Virus record (IMG/VR): IMGVR_UViG_3300034198_014967
Location: 1 to 29,512 of that record
Length of the DNA stretch: 29,512 nt
Direction: 5' to 3' (one strand)
From: a virus
The notes under the pieces were generated by a model. That model was given only the letters and a program-made list of their open reading frames with translations, ran no database searches and was not told the origin of the DNA. Below are positions 1 through 12,800 of this stretch, one piece after another. The translations under genes were made by a program, and so were the position numbers. Positions within the stretch are counted from its first letter, which is position 1. Each line of letters starts with the position of its first letter.

Positions 1-7
1 CAATACT

Positions 8-385
8 ATGACTACACTATACAAAGGATTCAGCACTGTCAACAGATACAAAAAGTTTCGTGTCACTGACATTGACTTGATCAAACAAGATCTAATCAAT
101 CACTTTAATATTAAAAAAGGTGAAAAAGTCATGCAACCGGACTTTGGTACTATTATTTGGAGCCTGTTGTTTGAGCCCATGACTGCTACAGTACGACAGG
201 CCATCATCGACGATGTAAAAACTGTAGTTGGTTATGATCCGCGTACCAATTTACAAAACATCACCATTAATGAATATCAAAATGGCATACAAATAATGGT
301 AGATTTACTGTATATTCCCACCAATCAATTGACTGCATTGAACCTGCAGTTCGATTCTCGCACACAACGACTCACAGTAAGATAG
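8..385 (+). CDS. 25: Baseplate wedge protein, T4 gp25-like
   Basis: This is a 125-residue protein of the T4 gp25 family, a small structural component of the baseplate wedge that links gp6 to the inner baseplate and sheath. T4 gp25 is about 132 aa, so the gene looks full length. The family signature is visible near residues 42-58: a QPDFGT segment followed by LLFEPMT, matching the usual RPxFGxxxxxLLFEP pattern. The C-terminal half fits the mixed alpha/beta gp25 fold. The start at base 8 gives the N-terminus expected for the family, but only seven bases precede it, so its ribosome binding site cannot be judged. It is followed after 56 bases by gp6, the usual T4-like order. I see no lysozyme catalytic motif and do not claim enzyme activity. 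Confidence 0.93.
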   Translation: MTTLYKGFSTVNRYKKFRVTDIDLIKQDLINHFNIKKGEKVMQPDFGTIIWSLLFEPMTATVRQAIIDDVKTVVGYDPRTNLQNITINEYQNGIQIMVDLLYIPTNQLTALNLQFDSRTQRLTVR

Positions 386-412
386 CTAATAATATACGTT
401 GTTTTCGATTGT

Positions 413-420
413 AATAAATA
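413..420 (+). promoter_or_regulatory. Candidate T4-like late promoter box
   Basis: AATAAATA differs by one base from the T4 late promoter TATAAATA and fits the NATAAATA form described for T4-like cyanophages. It ends 21 bases before the gp6 start, in one of the few intergenic gaps. A start about 6-7 bases downstream would give a leader of about 15 bases carrying the Shine-Dalgarno AAGGGA (427-432). The same spacing recurs before the gene at 16801. Confidence 0.5.
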
Positions 421-441
421 CTCTATAAGGGATATTTACGC

Positions 442-3400
442 ATGTCTATCACTACACGTCAAACAAATTTATTGGTAAATCAGGACTGGACTACCCTGTA
501 CCAAAGTTTTCAAAATGCCAACTTTCAAAGTTACGACTTTGAAACCATACGCAAAAGCATGATTGATTATTTACGTAACTACTACCCAGAAGATTTCAAT
601 GATTTTACCGAAAGTTCAGAGTACATAGCACTGATTGACTTGATTGCTTTTTTAGGGCAGAGCCTAGCATTTAGAACAGATTTAAATGCACGTGAAAGTT
701 TTTTTGACACAGCACAACGACGTGATAGCATTTTAAAATTGGCTAGCTTGATCAACTACAATGCCAAGCGTACAACACCGGCAGCAGGCTATTTAAAAAT
801 TGACAGCATCACCACAAGTGAGAGTGTGACCGACAGCAACGGATTGAATTTAGCCAACCTGTTGATCAATTGGAACGACACCACCAACGAGGATTGGCAA
901 GAGCAGTTTACTGCGGTATTTAATGCTGCTTTGATCAGCAATCAAAACATCGGCACTCCGGGTAACACACAAGACATCAACGGTATTTTAACCAGTGAAT
1001 ACAGCATTAACCTGTTGGGCGGTGTTATTCCCACCTACACTTTTAATGCTACAATAGAAGGTACAAGCACAGCATTCGAAGCGGTGAGTGCCACATCGGT
1101 GGGACAAAGTTATGTGTACGAAGCCAGTCCAGCACCCAGTGGTAGATTCAATATTTTGTATCAAAACGATAATCTTGGCAATGGCAGCAACAACACCGGT
1201 TACTTTGTTTATTTTAAACAGGGCACACTGAACAATTTAGTGCTAAATCTACAGCAAAGTTTACCCAACCGTGTGGTGAATGTCAATTACGACAATATCA
1301 ACAACACAGATGTTTGGCTATACAAACTAGACAACGCCGGAGTGCCCAGCTCCATATGGAGCAGTGTTCCTGCTGTGGCCGGCATCAATATCATTTACAA
1401 TCAAAGCACCAGTCGTAACCTATATCAAATCAACACAAGAGCCAATGATCAAATTGACTTGGTATTTGGTGATGGTAGTTTTGCCAATATTCCACAAGGC
1501 AATTTTCAATTATTTTATCGAGTCAGCAACGGATTAAATTACAAAATTACCCCAGACGAAATGCAAAATATTGTAATTGCAATAAACTATGTCAGCAAAA
1601 ACAACCGAGTAGAAACACTCACCATGCGTGCCAGTCTATACTACACTGTCACTAATGCTGCCACAAGAGAGTTGATTGATGATATTCGTGTGAAAGCACC
1701 ACAGCAGTACTATACACAAAATAGAATGATCACCGGTGAAGACTATAATCTTTTCCCTTATACCAACTTCAGCAGTATTTTAAAAGTCAAGGCAGTGAAC
1801 AGAACCAGTTCTGGCATCAGTAGATATCTAGATGTGCTGGATGTCACAGGCAAATATTCCAGCACCAATATGTTTGGCACCGACGGATGGTTATATCAAC
1901 AAAATTCTGTACCCAGTTCAACGTTTAGTTTTACATCAACTAATGACATAAACAACGTAATTTATAACACAGTAATACCTATTTTAAACAGTACTGAAGT
2001 CAAGCATTTTTATTATGCCAACTACACAAGATATGCTCCAGCGTCCACAACCACGTGGACTCAAGCCACTGCTGATTCTGGAAGCAGCTCCGGCTACTTG
2101 GTGAATGGCACTGTGATACAAAATGTAGGATATGTAACCAATACTAACTTTAAATACATCACCACCGGGGCACTATTAAAATTTACAGCCGGTACAGGCA
2201 ACTATTTTAACGCACAGAACATAATAGTATCGGGCACTCCTGTATACGCAAACGATAAAAAATACATTTGGTCATTGGTGTCCTCGGTCACCAACAGCAA
2301 CACACTGCAAATAACACAAAATATTCCCACTGGTGCTGTGCTTGAAAGTATTATTCCTGTATTTAAAAATGATCTCAGCAACTTGACTTTTGTCAACACC
2401 ATGGTTAATTTGATAAAAAGTTATAAAAACTTTGGGATTAGATACGATGTGCCCGCACAGACTTGGAAGATTATTGCACCGGCTGATTTGAACACCACCA
2501 CTGCGTTTAGCCTGACCAATACTGGTAGCACCACGGGAACTGGATTAGACAGCAGTTGGATAATAGCATTTGCTTATAACGGGGTCAACTATAATCTAGC
2601 TCATCGTAACTTAAAATATGTATTTGAAAGTTTAGAACAAACACGTTTCTACTTTGATAAAAAAGTAAAAGTATTTGACAGCAAGTCGGGATCAACTGTG
2701 ATTGACCAAGTTTCAATATTAAAAAACAACACAGCACCCGATAGTTTAACCGCAACACTGGGGCAGGATCAACGCTGGTATATTTACGACAATGTCATTA
2801 CCGCCGACGGAAGAATCGACTATACACAGGTATTGGTTACCTTTAGTGCTGTTAATAACGATGGTGTTCCTGATGATCCGGATATTTTTAGCAACATAGC
2901 CAATACCACACCCAGTGGACGATACGTATTTTTCCAACAAGTCACTGATGCCAACACCAATGCTGGGAATTTTTTAACAGCGGCTCCGGTAGACAACACA
3001 TCGATAGTAACAATATACACAACTCAAAGTGCTATATTAGCCAATCAAAATTTATATGTCAACGGGCAAGTATTTTATGCCACCAGTGAAAACAAATTTT
3101 ATGTATTGTCAATATCTGTTGCAGGAACACGTACACTTGCACAGTCTACCAGTTACATAGCTGAAATTGGTAGACAAAATTTGAATTTCCAATATAGACA
3201 CAACAGTCCAAACACACATCGTGTAGATCCCAGTCCAAATAATATCATGGACCTGTACTTATTGACTGCATCATATACCTCGGACTACACAGCATGGATA
3301 CGTGACACCACTGATACTCTCACTGAGCCAGCATTGCCCACCAATGAAGAATTAAAATTAGCCTATGGTTCTGGTGCCACCAGCTTGGAAAATTACAAAG

Positions 3401-3831
3401 CACTCAGTGACACAATTATTTACAATCCTGGTAGATATAAACCAGTATTCGGTGCCAAGGCCAACCCCTCCTTGCAAGCCACATTTAAAGTGGTTAAAAA
3501 TCCAAATTTAATCATTAGCGACAACGATGTAATCAGCGGAGTAGTTGTTGCAATCAATACTTATTTTGACACAGCCAATTGGAACTTTGGTGAAACCTTT
3601 TATTTCAGTGAATTGGCCACTTATTTACACAACGCATTGGCACCAAATGTAGCCAGCATTATTATTGTACCCGCCAGTACTGAGTTGGCATTTGGCGGAC
3701 TCATGCAGATCAACGCCAATCCAGATGAAATTATTGTAAGCTGTGCCACAGCCGATAATATACAAATCATCAGTGCTATAACTGCTGCACAAATTAATCA
3801 GACCTTGGCCGGGTCAAACATCATCGTATAA
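442..3831 (+). CDS. 6: Baseplate wedge protein, T4 gp6-like
   Basis: This 1,129-residue protein belongs to the gp6 family, which forms the dimeric clamp ring of the baseplate wedge. The N-terminal 120 residues carry the well-conserved opening of marine T4-like gp6 proteins: a helix with IRKSMIDYL, then an ESSEYIALIDLIAFLGQSL segment and NARESFFDTAQRRDS. FGDG at residues 342-345, followed by a Pro-Gln-Gly turn, is typical of gp6/J-type baseplate proteins. The C-terminus (NWNFGETFYFSELATYL) also fits the family. T4 gp6 is about 660 aa, so the extra 450 or so residues are probably beta-rich insertions between about residues 450 and 960. AAGGGA nine bases upstream supports the ATG at 442. The stop lies 12 bases before the next start, implying co-transcription. 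Confidence 0.92.
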   Translation: MSITTRQTNLLVNQDWTTLYQSFQNANFQSYDFETIRKSMIDYLRNYYPEDFNDFTESSEYIALIDLIAFLGQSLAFRTDLNARESFFDTAQRRDSILKLASLINYNAKRTTPAAGYLKIDSITTSESVTDSNGLNLANLLINWNDTTNEDWQEQFTAVFNAALISNQNIGTPGNTQDINGILTSEYSINLLGGVIPTYTFNATIEGTSTAFEAVSATSVGQSYVYEASPAPSGRFNILYQNDNLGNGSNNTGYFVYFKQGTLNNLVLNLQQSLPNRVVNVNYDNINNTDVWLYKLDNAGVPSSIWSSVPAVAGINIIYNQSTSRNLYQINTRANDQIDLVFGDGSFANIPQGNFQLFYRVSNGLNYKITPDEMQNIVIAINYVSKNNRVETLTMRASLYYTVTNAATRELIDDIRVKAPQQYYTQNRMITGEDYNLFPYTNFSSILKVKAVNRTSSGISRYLDVLDVTGKYSSTNMFGTDGWLYQQNSVPSSTFSFTSTNDINNVIYNTVIPILNSTEVKHFYYANYTRYAPASTTTWTQATADSGSSSGYLVNGTVIQNVGYVTNTNFKYITTGALLKFTAGTGNYFNAQNIIVSGTPVYANDKKYIWSLVSSVTNSNTLQITQNIPTGAVLESIIPVFKNDLSNLTFVNTMVNLIKSYKNFGIRYDVPAQTWKIIAPADLNTTTAFSLTNTGSTTGTGLDSSWIIAFAYNGVNYNLAHRNLKYVFESLEQTRFYFDKKVKVFDSKSGSTVIDQVSILKNNTAPDSLTATLGQDQRWYIYDNVITADGRIDYTQVLVTFSAVNNDGVPDDPDIFSNIANTTPSGRYVFFQQVTDANTNAGNFLTAAPVDNTSIVTIYTTQSAILANQNLYVNGQVFYATSENKFYVLSISVAGTRTLAQSTSYIAEIGRQNLNFQYRHNSPNTHRVDPSPNNIMDLYLLTASYTSDYTAWIRDTTDTLTEPALPTNEELKLAYGSGATSLENYKALSDTIIYNPGRYKPVFGAKANPSLQATFKVVKNPNLIISDNDVISGVVVAINTYFDTANWNFGETFYFSELATYLHNALAPNVASIIIVPASTELAFGGLMQINANPDEIIVSCATADNIQIISAITAAQINQTLAGSNIIV

Positions 3832-3833
3832 TT

Positions 3834-3837
3834 GGGA
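3834..3837 (+). promoter_or_regulatory. Ribosome binding site deciding the giant gene's start
   Basis: GGGA is followed by six bases and then ATG at 3844. The alternative TTG start at 3832 lies on top of this site and has no site of its own, so ATG 3844 is preferred. The giant protein then begins Met-Ala-Ser-Ile-Lys. Confidence 0.55.
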
Positions 3838-3843
3838 ACAGCA

Positions 3844-6800
3844 ATGGCATCAATAAAAACTGCAAATTTTTTACCAGAAGTATTTAGAACGGACAACAAT
3901 CGTAAATTCTTGGGTGCCACCTTAGATCAATTGGTGACCCCACCGGATTTAAGAAAAGTCAATGCCTATGTAGGACGTAAATTTGCACCCACGTATCAAA
4001 ACTCCAATAACTACCAGCCCGAAAGCAGTGGCTTAAGACAGAATTATCAGTTGGAACCCAGTGTGGTTGTTAAAAACAAAACTGGTACAGTTGATTTTTT
4101 CAGCAGTTACATCGATTTAATTAATCAAATTGCCTACAGTGGTGGTATAACCGACGATCACAGCAGACTATTTGCCACCGAAACCTACAGCTTCGATGGT
4201 TTATTTGATTTTGACAAATTTGTAAATTTTAATCAATACTATTGGCTCACCAACGGGCCTGCAACAGTTGACGTGTTTGGTGCCGGAGTTGATCAAACTC
4301 AAACTTTCACAGTGACAAGAGATGCCGGCACTGGATCTTATCACTTTTCTGGATCAGGCACGGCAAAGAATCCAGCACTGCGTTTGGCACGTGGCGGTAC
4401 TTATAAATTTGTAGTGAATCAACCCGGATACCCTTTTTGGATTCAAAGTTCCGCGGGCACATCGGGGTTAAAAAATAATCAAAGCAATCTAAGCAGCAGA
4501 GATATACTGGGAATAGAAAACAATGGCACAGATGTGGGCACAGTTACATTTCGAGTCCCACAAGCCACAGCACAAGATTATTATGTTTATATGAAGTATC
4601 CCAACGACGACATAGTATCGGGCACTGTTGATGCATCAACCGAATTACACTACAGTCAAATTCAAGGTGCCACTCTCAGTCAACTCACAGCACTGGGTGG
4701 ACTTGATGGGGTACGCTCACAGTTGTTGGGTAAAACTTTTATTTTTATCAATCAAGACATTGACGACTTGTACTGGACTGCCGGAGGCCTCACAATACCA
4801 AGAGCCACACGTAGAAATGTTTGGCAAATCCAAGCGGTTGATCCATTGGCTGCTGATCCAGTTATTAATTTGATATCTGTTACCAATGTACTAAAAAATC
4901 AAAAAATTTATGTATCTAGTGGTCAAAACTATGCGGAATATAGTTTTTATTTAGACCTACAATTTTTAACATACAAACAAATTCCAAACATCACAGCACC
5001 CCTTGATACAATATATTATCAAGACGGAGCAAGTGCCGGCTATGTTGGGCAACTTAATTTGGTCAACATCAACGACAATACATTGAAAGTAGATGATGAT
5101 ATTGTTGGCAAATCAGATTATACCAGTCCCAACGGTGTTGTATTCACTAACGGCTTAAAAATTCAGTTTGATGCCAGTGCTGTTCCTGCCACTTATGCCA
5201 ACAGAACATACTATGTTGAGGGAGTAGGAACTGCAATACAATTATTACCGGAAACAGATTTTGTAACACCTGAACCTTATGCTGTCAATGGTATTGCATC
5301 TCCGGATTATATCACAATCAATCGAGCCAGTCAAGATTTAAATCCTTGGACACGTAGTAACCGTTGGTTTCATATCGACGTTATCAAAGCTGCGGCTGAA
5401 TATAACAATGATGTTCCTGTTTTTGATCAAAATGTTAGAGCCAATCGTCCTATAATCGAATTTGAAGCCGATCTACAGCTTTATAATTTTGGTCGTGTAG
5501 CAAAGACTCCGGTGGATATATTTGATTTGACTACAACTGATGCACGTAACACAGTAGAACTCAGTACAACGTTCCAATTAAACGGTGTTTCTTTACAAAA
5601 CGGGCAACGTGTAATCTTTGCCAATGATTTTGATCCCACAGTGAGAAATCAAATATTCATTATCAGTATTTCTGAAATCAATCAAACACCTGTGGTTACT
5701 CTAAGCCCAGCAGAGGACAGTGTAATCAGCACTTTCAATAACTTAATTGTGTTACAGGGCAACAACCGTGGTGTAGAATACTGGTTTGACGGTAGTGACT
5801 GGATTGTTGGACAGCAAAAAACTGGAGTGAATCAAACTCCCATGTTTGATGTGTATGATAACAACGGCATCAGTATTGGCGATACAGATTTGTATCCGTT
5901 ATCTACTTTTGCCACTGCTACTAATAATCTTGGCACGGTAGTGGGCGGAACAAAAATCTTTTCATACCGTACGGGCACTGGGGTTAATGATCAAATTCTA
6001 GGGTTCCCTTTAAGTTATAGAACATTTAATCAAGTTGGGGATATACAGTTCAACAATGATTTTGATACAGATGTATTTTCGTATACACTTGCTTCAACAG
6101 CAACAACAGAAAATATACATTCCTTGGGGACACTGAGAAAAAATTCTGGACTGGTGAATGGTACGGCAAGAAACACATGGACCAAAGTTGTTGAGCCCAG
6201 TCGTCAATATCAAATAATATCCGGAGTATACAACGGAGTAAATCGTTACTTTGAAATAGACATACGACCCGAGGCTAGAAATACAATACCATATTTTAAG
6301 GTATTTAAAAACTTTACTGAATTGACCACTGCACAGTTTCAAGTGGTATCGGCCGGTGTTAAACTGTATGTGAAAATAACTGATCCTGATCTAGTCACTG
6401 ACGATAAAATAGATATTCTAATTTACAGCAAAACAGTCAGTGCCTTGGGACACTATCAAGTGCCCGATAATCTCAATTTCAACACAGAAAATGCTAACTT
6501 TGCCAGTTTAACTTTGGGTCAATTGCGTAATCATTTAGTAACACTGGTGTCCAATAGCAATCAAGTTACGGGATCGGCATTTGGCGACAACAATCTTAGA
6601 GATAGGCCTATCAAAGCCCAAGGCGGAAATATTTTACAAAATGCCGGCCCGGTGTTGTACAGTGAATTATTTTTAGTTGATCCTGAAATTAATTTCTTAA
6701 AAGGGCTGGAGCTGGCAAGACACAACTACGGTAGGATTAAAAATAAAATACTTGAATCGGCCATCAAATTAAAAAATATAAACACCGATGATATTCCCGG

Positions 6801-9800
6801 CATGTTGGACGCTATACTGTTGACCATTAACGGAGTAAAAAACAATTCGTTTCCTTGGTACTACAGTGATATGGTTCCTTATGGCCCGTTAAAAAACACC
6901 ATCACTTACAAAGTGATTGAAGCAGAACAAACTGATTATGAAATAACAAATATATTTGTTGACACCAAGTTGAGTAATCAATCAGTATTGGTGTATGTCA
7001 ACAATGTTCAATTAACCAAAGGCACGGACTATGTATTTGATACTACCCGTGCTGGAATCACATTTAAAACTGCATTGGCGGTGGATGATGTCATTACAAT
7101 TAACGAATACAGCAACACAGACGGAAACTATATTCCTGATACTCCTACCAAGTTGGGATTATATCCTAAATTTACTCCTAAGATATATCTAGATGAAACT
7201 TACGTCACGCCCATTAATGTAATACAAGGACATGATGGTAGTGTAACTCCAGCGTTCAACGATTTTAGAGATCAGTTACTGTTGGAATTTGAATTACGCA
7301 TTTACAATAATATTAAAATTGACACCACATTGGTCAGTGACAATATCTATAACACAGTTCCTGGTAAATTCCGCGAAACCGATTATAGTCTTGCGGAGTT
7401 TACACGGTTATTGAGTAAAAGTTTTTTACAATGGGTCGGGGCCAACAGGGTCGATTTTACCAGTAACACGTATTTTGTTGGCGACGATCCGTTTACGTGG
7501 AACTTTGCTAGATTCGTAGACACAGTCAACGGAGAAGCGTTGCCGGGAACTTGGCGTGCCATTTATCAATATTTTTACGACACTGTAGCTCCCAATACAG
7601 CGCCGTGGGAAATGTTGGGCTTTAGTGAAGAACCCGAGTGGTGGGAAACACGTTATGGAGTTGCACCCTACACCGGGGGAAATTTAGTAATGTGGGGCGA
7701 TTTAGAAGTTGGTTACGTATGGAACAACGGTGACAGTTACACCGACACAAGATTTGCACGTCCGGGACTGTTGAGTATTATACCTGTGGACGAAAACGGC
7801 AATCTACGTAACCCAGCACAATTTTTAGTAAAGTCTTTCAACAGCAACCAAGCCAACGGTAGTTATGCAGTGGGCCAACAGGGCCCAGTGGAAACAGCTT
7901 GGAGACGTAGCAGTGATTATCCTTATGCTGTGCAAGAAGCCATTGCTCTAGCCAAGCCGGGATATTTCTTTGGTACACTGATGGATGTCACTAGATATTA
8001 CAAAAATACAACTCTAGATCAATATACATTGAGCGATAGTTTACAACGTATCACTCCGGGGGCAATTCACATCAACGGTGAGAGTTCGGGCTCAGGCAAC
8101 TATCGAGTTGCGGGATACATAAACTGGATTGCCGATTACCTACGTAGCCAAGGCATAGAACCAGTGAGCAAAATTACTGGATACTTGGACTTGGTTACTG
8201 TGCAATTGGCCTATAAAATGGCCGGATACAGTGATAAATCATTTTTACAAGTATTGGCCGAACAAGCCAGCCCCACCAGCACCACTAACAGTGTGGTAAT
8301 TCCAGCAGAAAACTACACACTGGAATTGTATAAATCAACACCGGTGAAAACAGTCACCTACAGTGCAGTTATAGTAGAAAAAAGCGAAAACGGATATACC
8401 GTGAGTGGATACGACACTGGTAATCCTTACTTTACAATTATTCCCAGTCTAGCCAATAATAATGCTTATCCCATAACAGTGCTAAACGACACTGGCATAG
8501 TGTATCAAGACTATCAAAAATACAAGATCACTGTGCCTTACGGATTTGAGTTTACCAATAAACAACAAGTGGTGGATTTTTTAATCAGTTATGAAAGATA
8601 CTTGGTTGGTAGTGGATTTGTATTTGCTGATAAAGATCCCAACTTGGAAACACAGCGAGACTTTAAACTCAGTGTTCAAGAATTTTTAGCATGGAGTCAG
8701 CAAGGGTGGGCAGTGGGCACTGTTATGATATTGAGTCCGGTGTTGAATCACTTGACTGTAAACAACACCCAAGGAGTTATTGATAAAATAGAAAATGCAC
8801 CATTGCAATCTAGAATTTTAGATCCTGAATTTAATTTTATCAAGTACAACGAACTCACAGTGTCAAGAACCGACAACGTATTCACATTGACTGCTATATC
8901 TGGTCGCACCATAGCGTTGGCTGTGTTGGATGTAGTAGAATACGAACATGTGTTAATTTTTGACAATGTTACAGTGTTTAATGATGTAATTTATGCACCA
9001 AAGTTGGGCAACAGACAATACAGATTAAAGCTAGTGGGACAAAAAACTGGTGCATGGACCGGTGCTCTTAATCCTCCTGGCTTTGTATACAACAGTGCCG
9101 CAGTGGACGCATGGCAACCTGGAGTTGATTATTTGTTGGGTAGTTTGGTGGTATACAAAAATACCTATTATACCAATACACAGAATTTAACAGCCACCAC
9201 AACATTTGTGCCCGCACAGTGGAAACGCCTTGCTAAGAATCAAATTCAAACAGGGTTATTGCCAAATTTCAGTTACAACGCTGGAAAATCATTGAGATAT
9301 AATAATTTCAATGACCCAGAATTACAAGGCGACTTTGCTAACTTTGTGGGTAACGAAGTGGGATTTACCCCTAGACAATACTTGACAAACTTTGGTATTG
9401 ATACTCCCACACAGGCTAAATTTTATCAAGGGTTTATTAGACAAAAAGGCACACTGAATTCTGTCACAGCATTTACTGCGGCGGGATTCAACGGTGTAAG
9501 CAGCACAGTCAACTTGTATGAAGATTGGGCCATGCGTGTGGGAGAATTTGGTGCATTGAATAACAATAGATATGTTGAACTAATACTCAGCGAGGGTGTG
9601 TTCACGGGCGAGCCCGCTGTGTTTAATTTTTTAAACAACGGAGCTACAACCACTGACAACATCGTTGCTGTTTATCCCGATGACATATACCGGTCCAGCA
9701 AGGGTTACTCTCCTGCAATTTTTAAAGATAGAGACAACTCTAGTTTTTATGAAAATGATTTATTAACTGCTGGATATGTCAATGTTGCCGATGTAGATGC

Positions 9801-12800
9801 ACAGATATTTAATATACAAGCATACGGACAACTCAATTCACAATTGGCCAATGTGGCTCCGGGTTACAAAATCTGGGCTGCACGAGACAACATCACCACC
9901 AGTTGGCAAGTATATCGCGTAAACGAAACTAATGTACTGGTAAATTCAGTGTTCTATAATGTAGATTACACTGTTACAGTAACCACAACCCGAGCTCATG
10001 GTTCAGTTCGTGGTGATTATGTTGTGATCAAAGGATTTGACGGCCGAGTGGATGGGTTTTATCAAGTCTCGTCTGTGGTTGACAATTATAGGTTCAACAT
10101 AATCATTGATGTCAACAGTTACCCGGTGCTGAAATCTGCAGGAACCATCACAGGATTGGGTGTTTTGTACCGATTACAATCACTGAGAATAAAAACAGCC
10201 ACAGACTTGAACGCCATCACTCCGTTGAATCAATGGCAGGATGGAGATAAATTATGGGTTGACCAAGATCAAAACACCGCGGGTTGGGTGGTATACAACA
10301 AGTCTACACCTTGGGTCACATCCAACGCCAGTGTGACGTCCAATCCTCTCAGTATGCAGTTAGATGCCAACAGTTACATCAGTAATTCAGGATTTGGTAC
10401 AGTGTCGACTATAAATCAGACTGGTACATTTGCAGCAGCCAGTATGCCTAATTTAGGTAAGGGCAATGTAATTGCATTTGTCTCTAATATCTCCAATGGT
10501 TATAACTTTACCATGGTGGCTAATCTTGGTGCTCCAGTGGCCAACAGTGTGAGTTTATTTGGTGCCAGTTTAGATTCTGCTGGTAATTTATTATACGTTG
10601 GCAATCCCGGCAACGGAAGCACAGAGTATGGTAGAACGCATATCCATAAATTTGATGCTACTGGTACTCCTACTGTAAACACTACTGCTGTTATTACTGC
10701 CCTCCTACAAGCGTCGGTTGATATTGAACCTGCAAAGACTTTATTTAAAACAACAACAGTTGGTGGAAGGCCACTAGGCGACATTAACAATTCTGGGACA
10801 CTATCTCCATTGGATGCCTTGTACTATGGCCAATGGGATGCAGGAACCAACACAGATCCAGGGCAAATTTCTTGGATTACAGGAACGTTAAATCCATACA
10901 TATTAGCAAACCCCACCAATTATGGGGCATATCTTAATTACTTCTTTACTTTATCACAAACATTATCGAGCCCATTCACCGGTAATATCGGAGATCAATT
11001 TGGCTACAGTGTAAGTGCCAGTAGTGATAGTGCTTGGTTATATGTTGGCGCTCCCGGTGCCGGCAATGTGTATGTGTATCATGCCAATGCCAACGGTTAT
11101 TACAGTTATGCCAACACCATTACAGGTAATAGTTATGTCACTTCAGGCAATGCTATATTGGCACGATTTGGCCTTGTAGTTAACACCACCTCCGAGGGCG
11201 ATTACACTGCCGTTGGTGCTCCAGGCGAAACTGTCGCAGGCGTATCATCGGCTGGTGCAGTTTATACGTTTAATCGCAGTCAAGAATCATTTGTTGCCAC
11301 AGGCAATACAGCATATTATCCACAGTACCCGATCACTGCCAGCACCTTATTGGTAACAGTCAACGGTAATGTTGTAACCACAGGTTACACCAGTAACAGC
11401 AGTGCTGTGACATTTACAGCAGCTCCGGTGGTGGGTACAACAATCACTGTCGACACCAACAAGATACAATTGGTAAAAAAATTAACAGAAACTATACCCG
11501 GCAGTGGAAATCAATTTGGAACAGTGGTACACATAGCCGGTAATGATGCAGATGTATATGCATCCAGCCCTGGTTATAACGAAGTGGGATACCACAGTGG
11601 TGTTGTTTATAGATTTGCCAACTACGGTGCCAATTACGGCACAGCCACTGGCAATGTATACGATCCAGTAGTCACTGTGGGCGATAACCTGTATATTAAC
11701 GGACGACTGGTGACATTTGGAGCCAACGCCACAGGTAGTCTTGTGGGCAATTTGCAATCCATTGTGGCTAATATTAATTCGGCCAATATACCAGGGATCA
11801 CCGCAACAGCACAGGATTATGGATTGTTGACTCTAACTAGTAATGTAGCAATACCATACAAAAAATTATTGATTACCCCGGGCACAGGAACAGCGTTGGC
11901 TAATATTGGACTCGATGTTTACACTAATGTTCAATCTATCAAGCACCCTGGTGCTGCCGATGTTAACTCTTTTGGTAGTCAACTTACATCCAGTGTGGAT
12001 AGTACCAATTTAATAATCAGTGCTAGTCGAGGGCAAACTAACACAGCAATGACTTTTGATCAAATGCTGACTCGGTTTGATGCAGAAGCTACATCATTCA
12101 GCGACACACAAGCAGGTTCTGGGGTAGTATACATTTATGGATTGGTTGAAGGATCGTTAACTTCAAGTACATTGGATCAGTATGTATTGGTACAACAGTT
12201 ACAAAACAATGCAGTAAGTTCCAATGATCAATTGGGCAGTGGATTGTCGATGAATGTCGACACAATATTGGTTGGGGCTCCCGGAGACAGCAATCATCTA
12301 ACTACTGATTCAGTGAGCCAAGCATTGACCAGTATTCCCAATGCTGGCACCTACTACACATACAAAAACATCAGCGGTAATGTGGGATGGGACATCATCA
12401 GCAGTGAACAACCTCGTGTGGACATTGACAGTATTACTAGAATGTACATATACAACAATGTCACTGATACACTATTGACAAACTTTGATCATATTGATCC
12501 AGTCAAGGGCAAGTTACTGGGCATTGCCGAACAAGACCTAGACTATATCACTGCATACGACCCGGCTGTTTACAATGCCGGCGGTGGGCCCGAAGCTGGC
12601 CCCCTAGGCGGAGCCAGCCCTGACTTTCACTGGGGCGCTGCACAGGTTGGAAAAACTTGGTGGGACACCAGCTTGGTTCGGTATGTTGATTACGAACAAG
12701 GAAATTTAACCTATCGTGCCAATCACTGGGGCGAGATGTTCCCGGGCAGTACAGTGCAAGTATGCGAGTGGGTAGAGAGTTCTGTTGTACCTGACCAATA

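Noticed and set aside
3832-3843. TTG at 3832 as the start of the giant gene
   Set aside because: GGGA lies within this stretch at good spacing to ATG 3844, and TTG has no ribosome binding site of its own.
10780-10815. Cellulosome-type function for the giant protein
   Set aside because: Only one calcium loop is present and no cohesin or glycoside hydrolase is visible; an isolated EF-hand-like loop is the safer reading.
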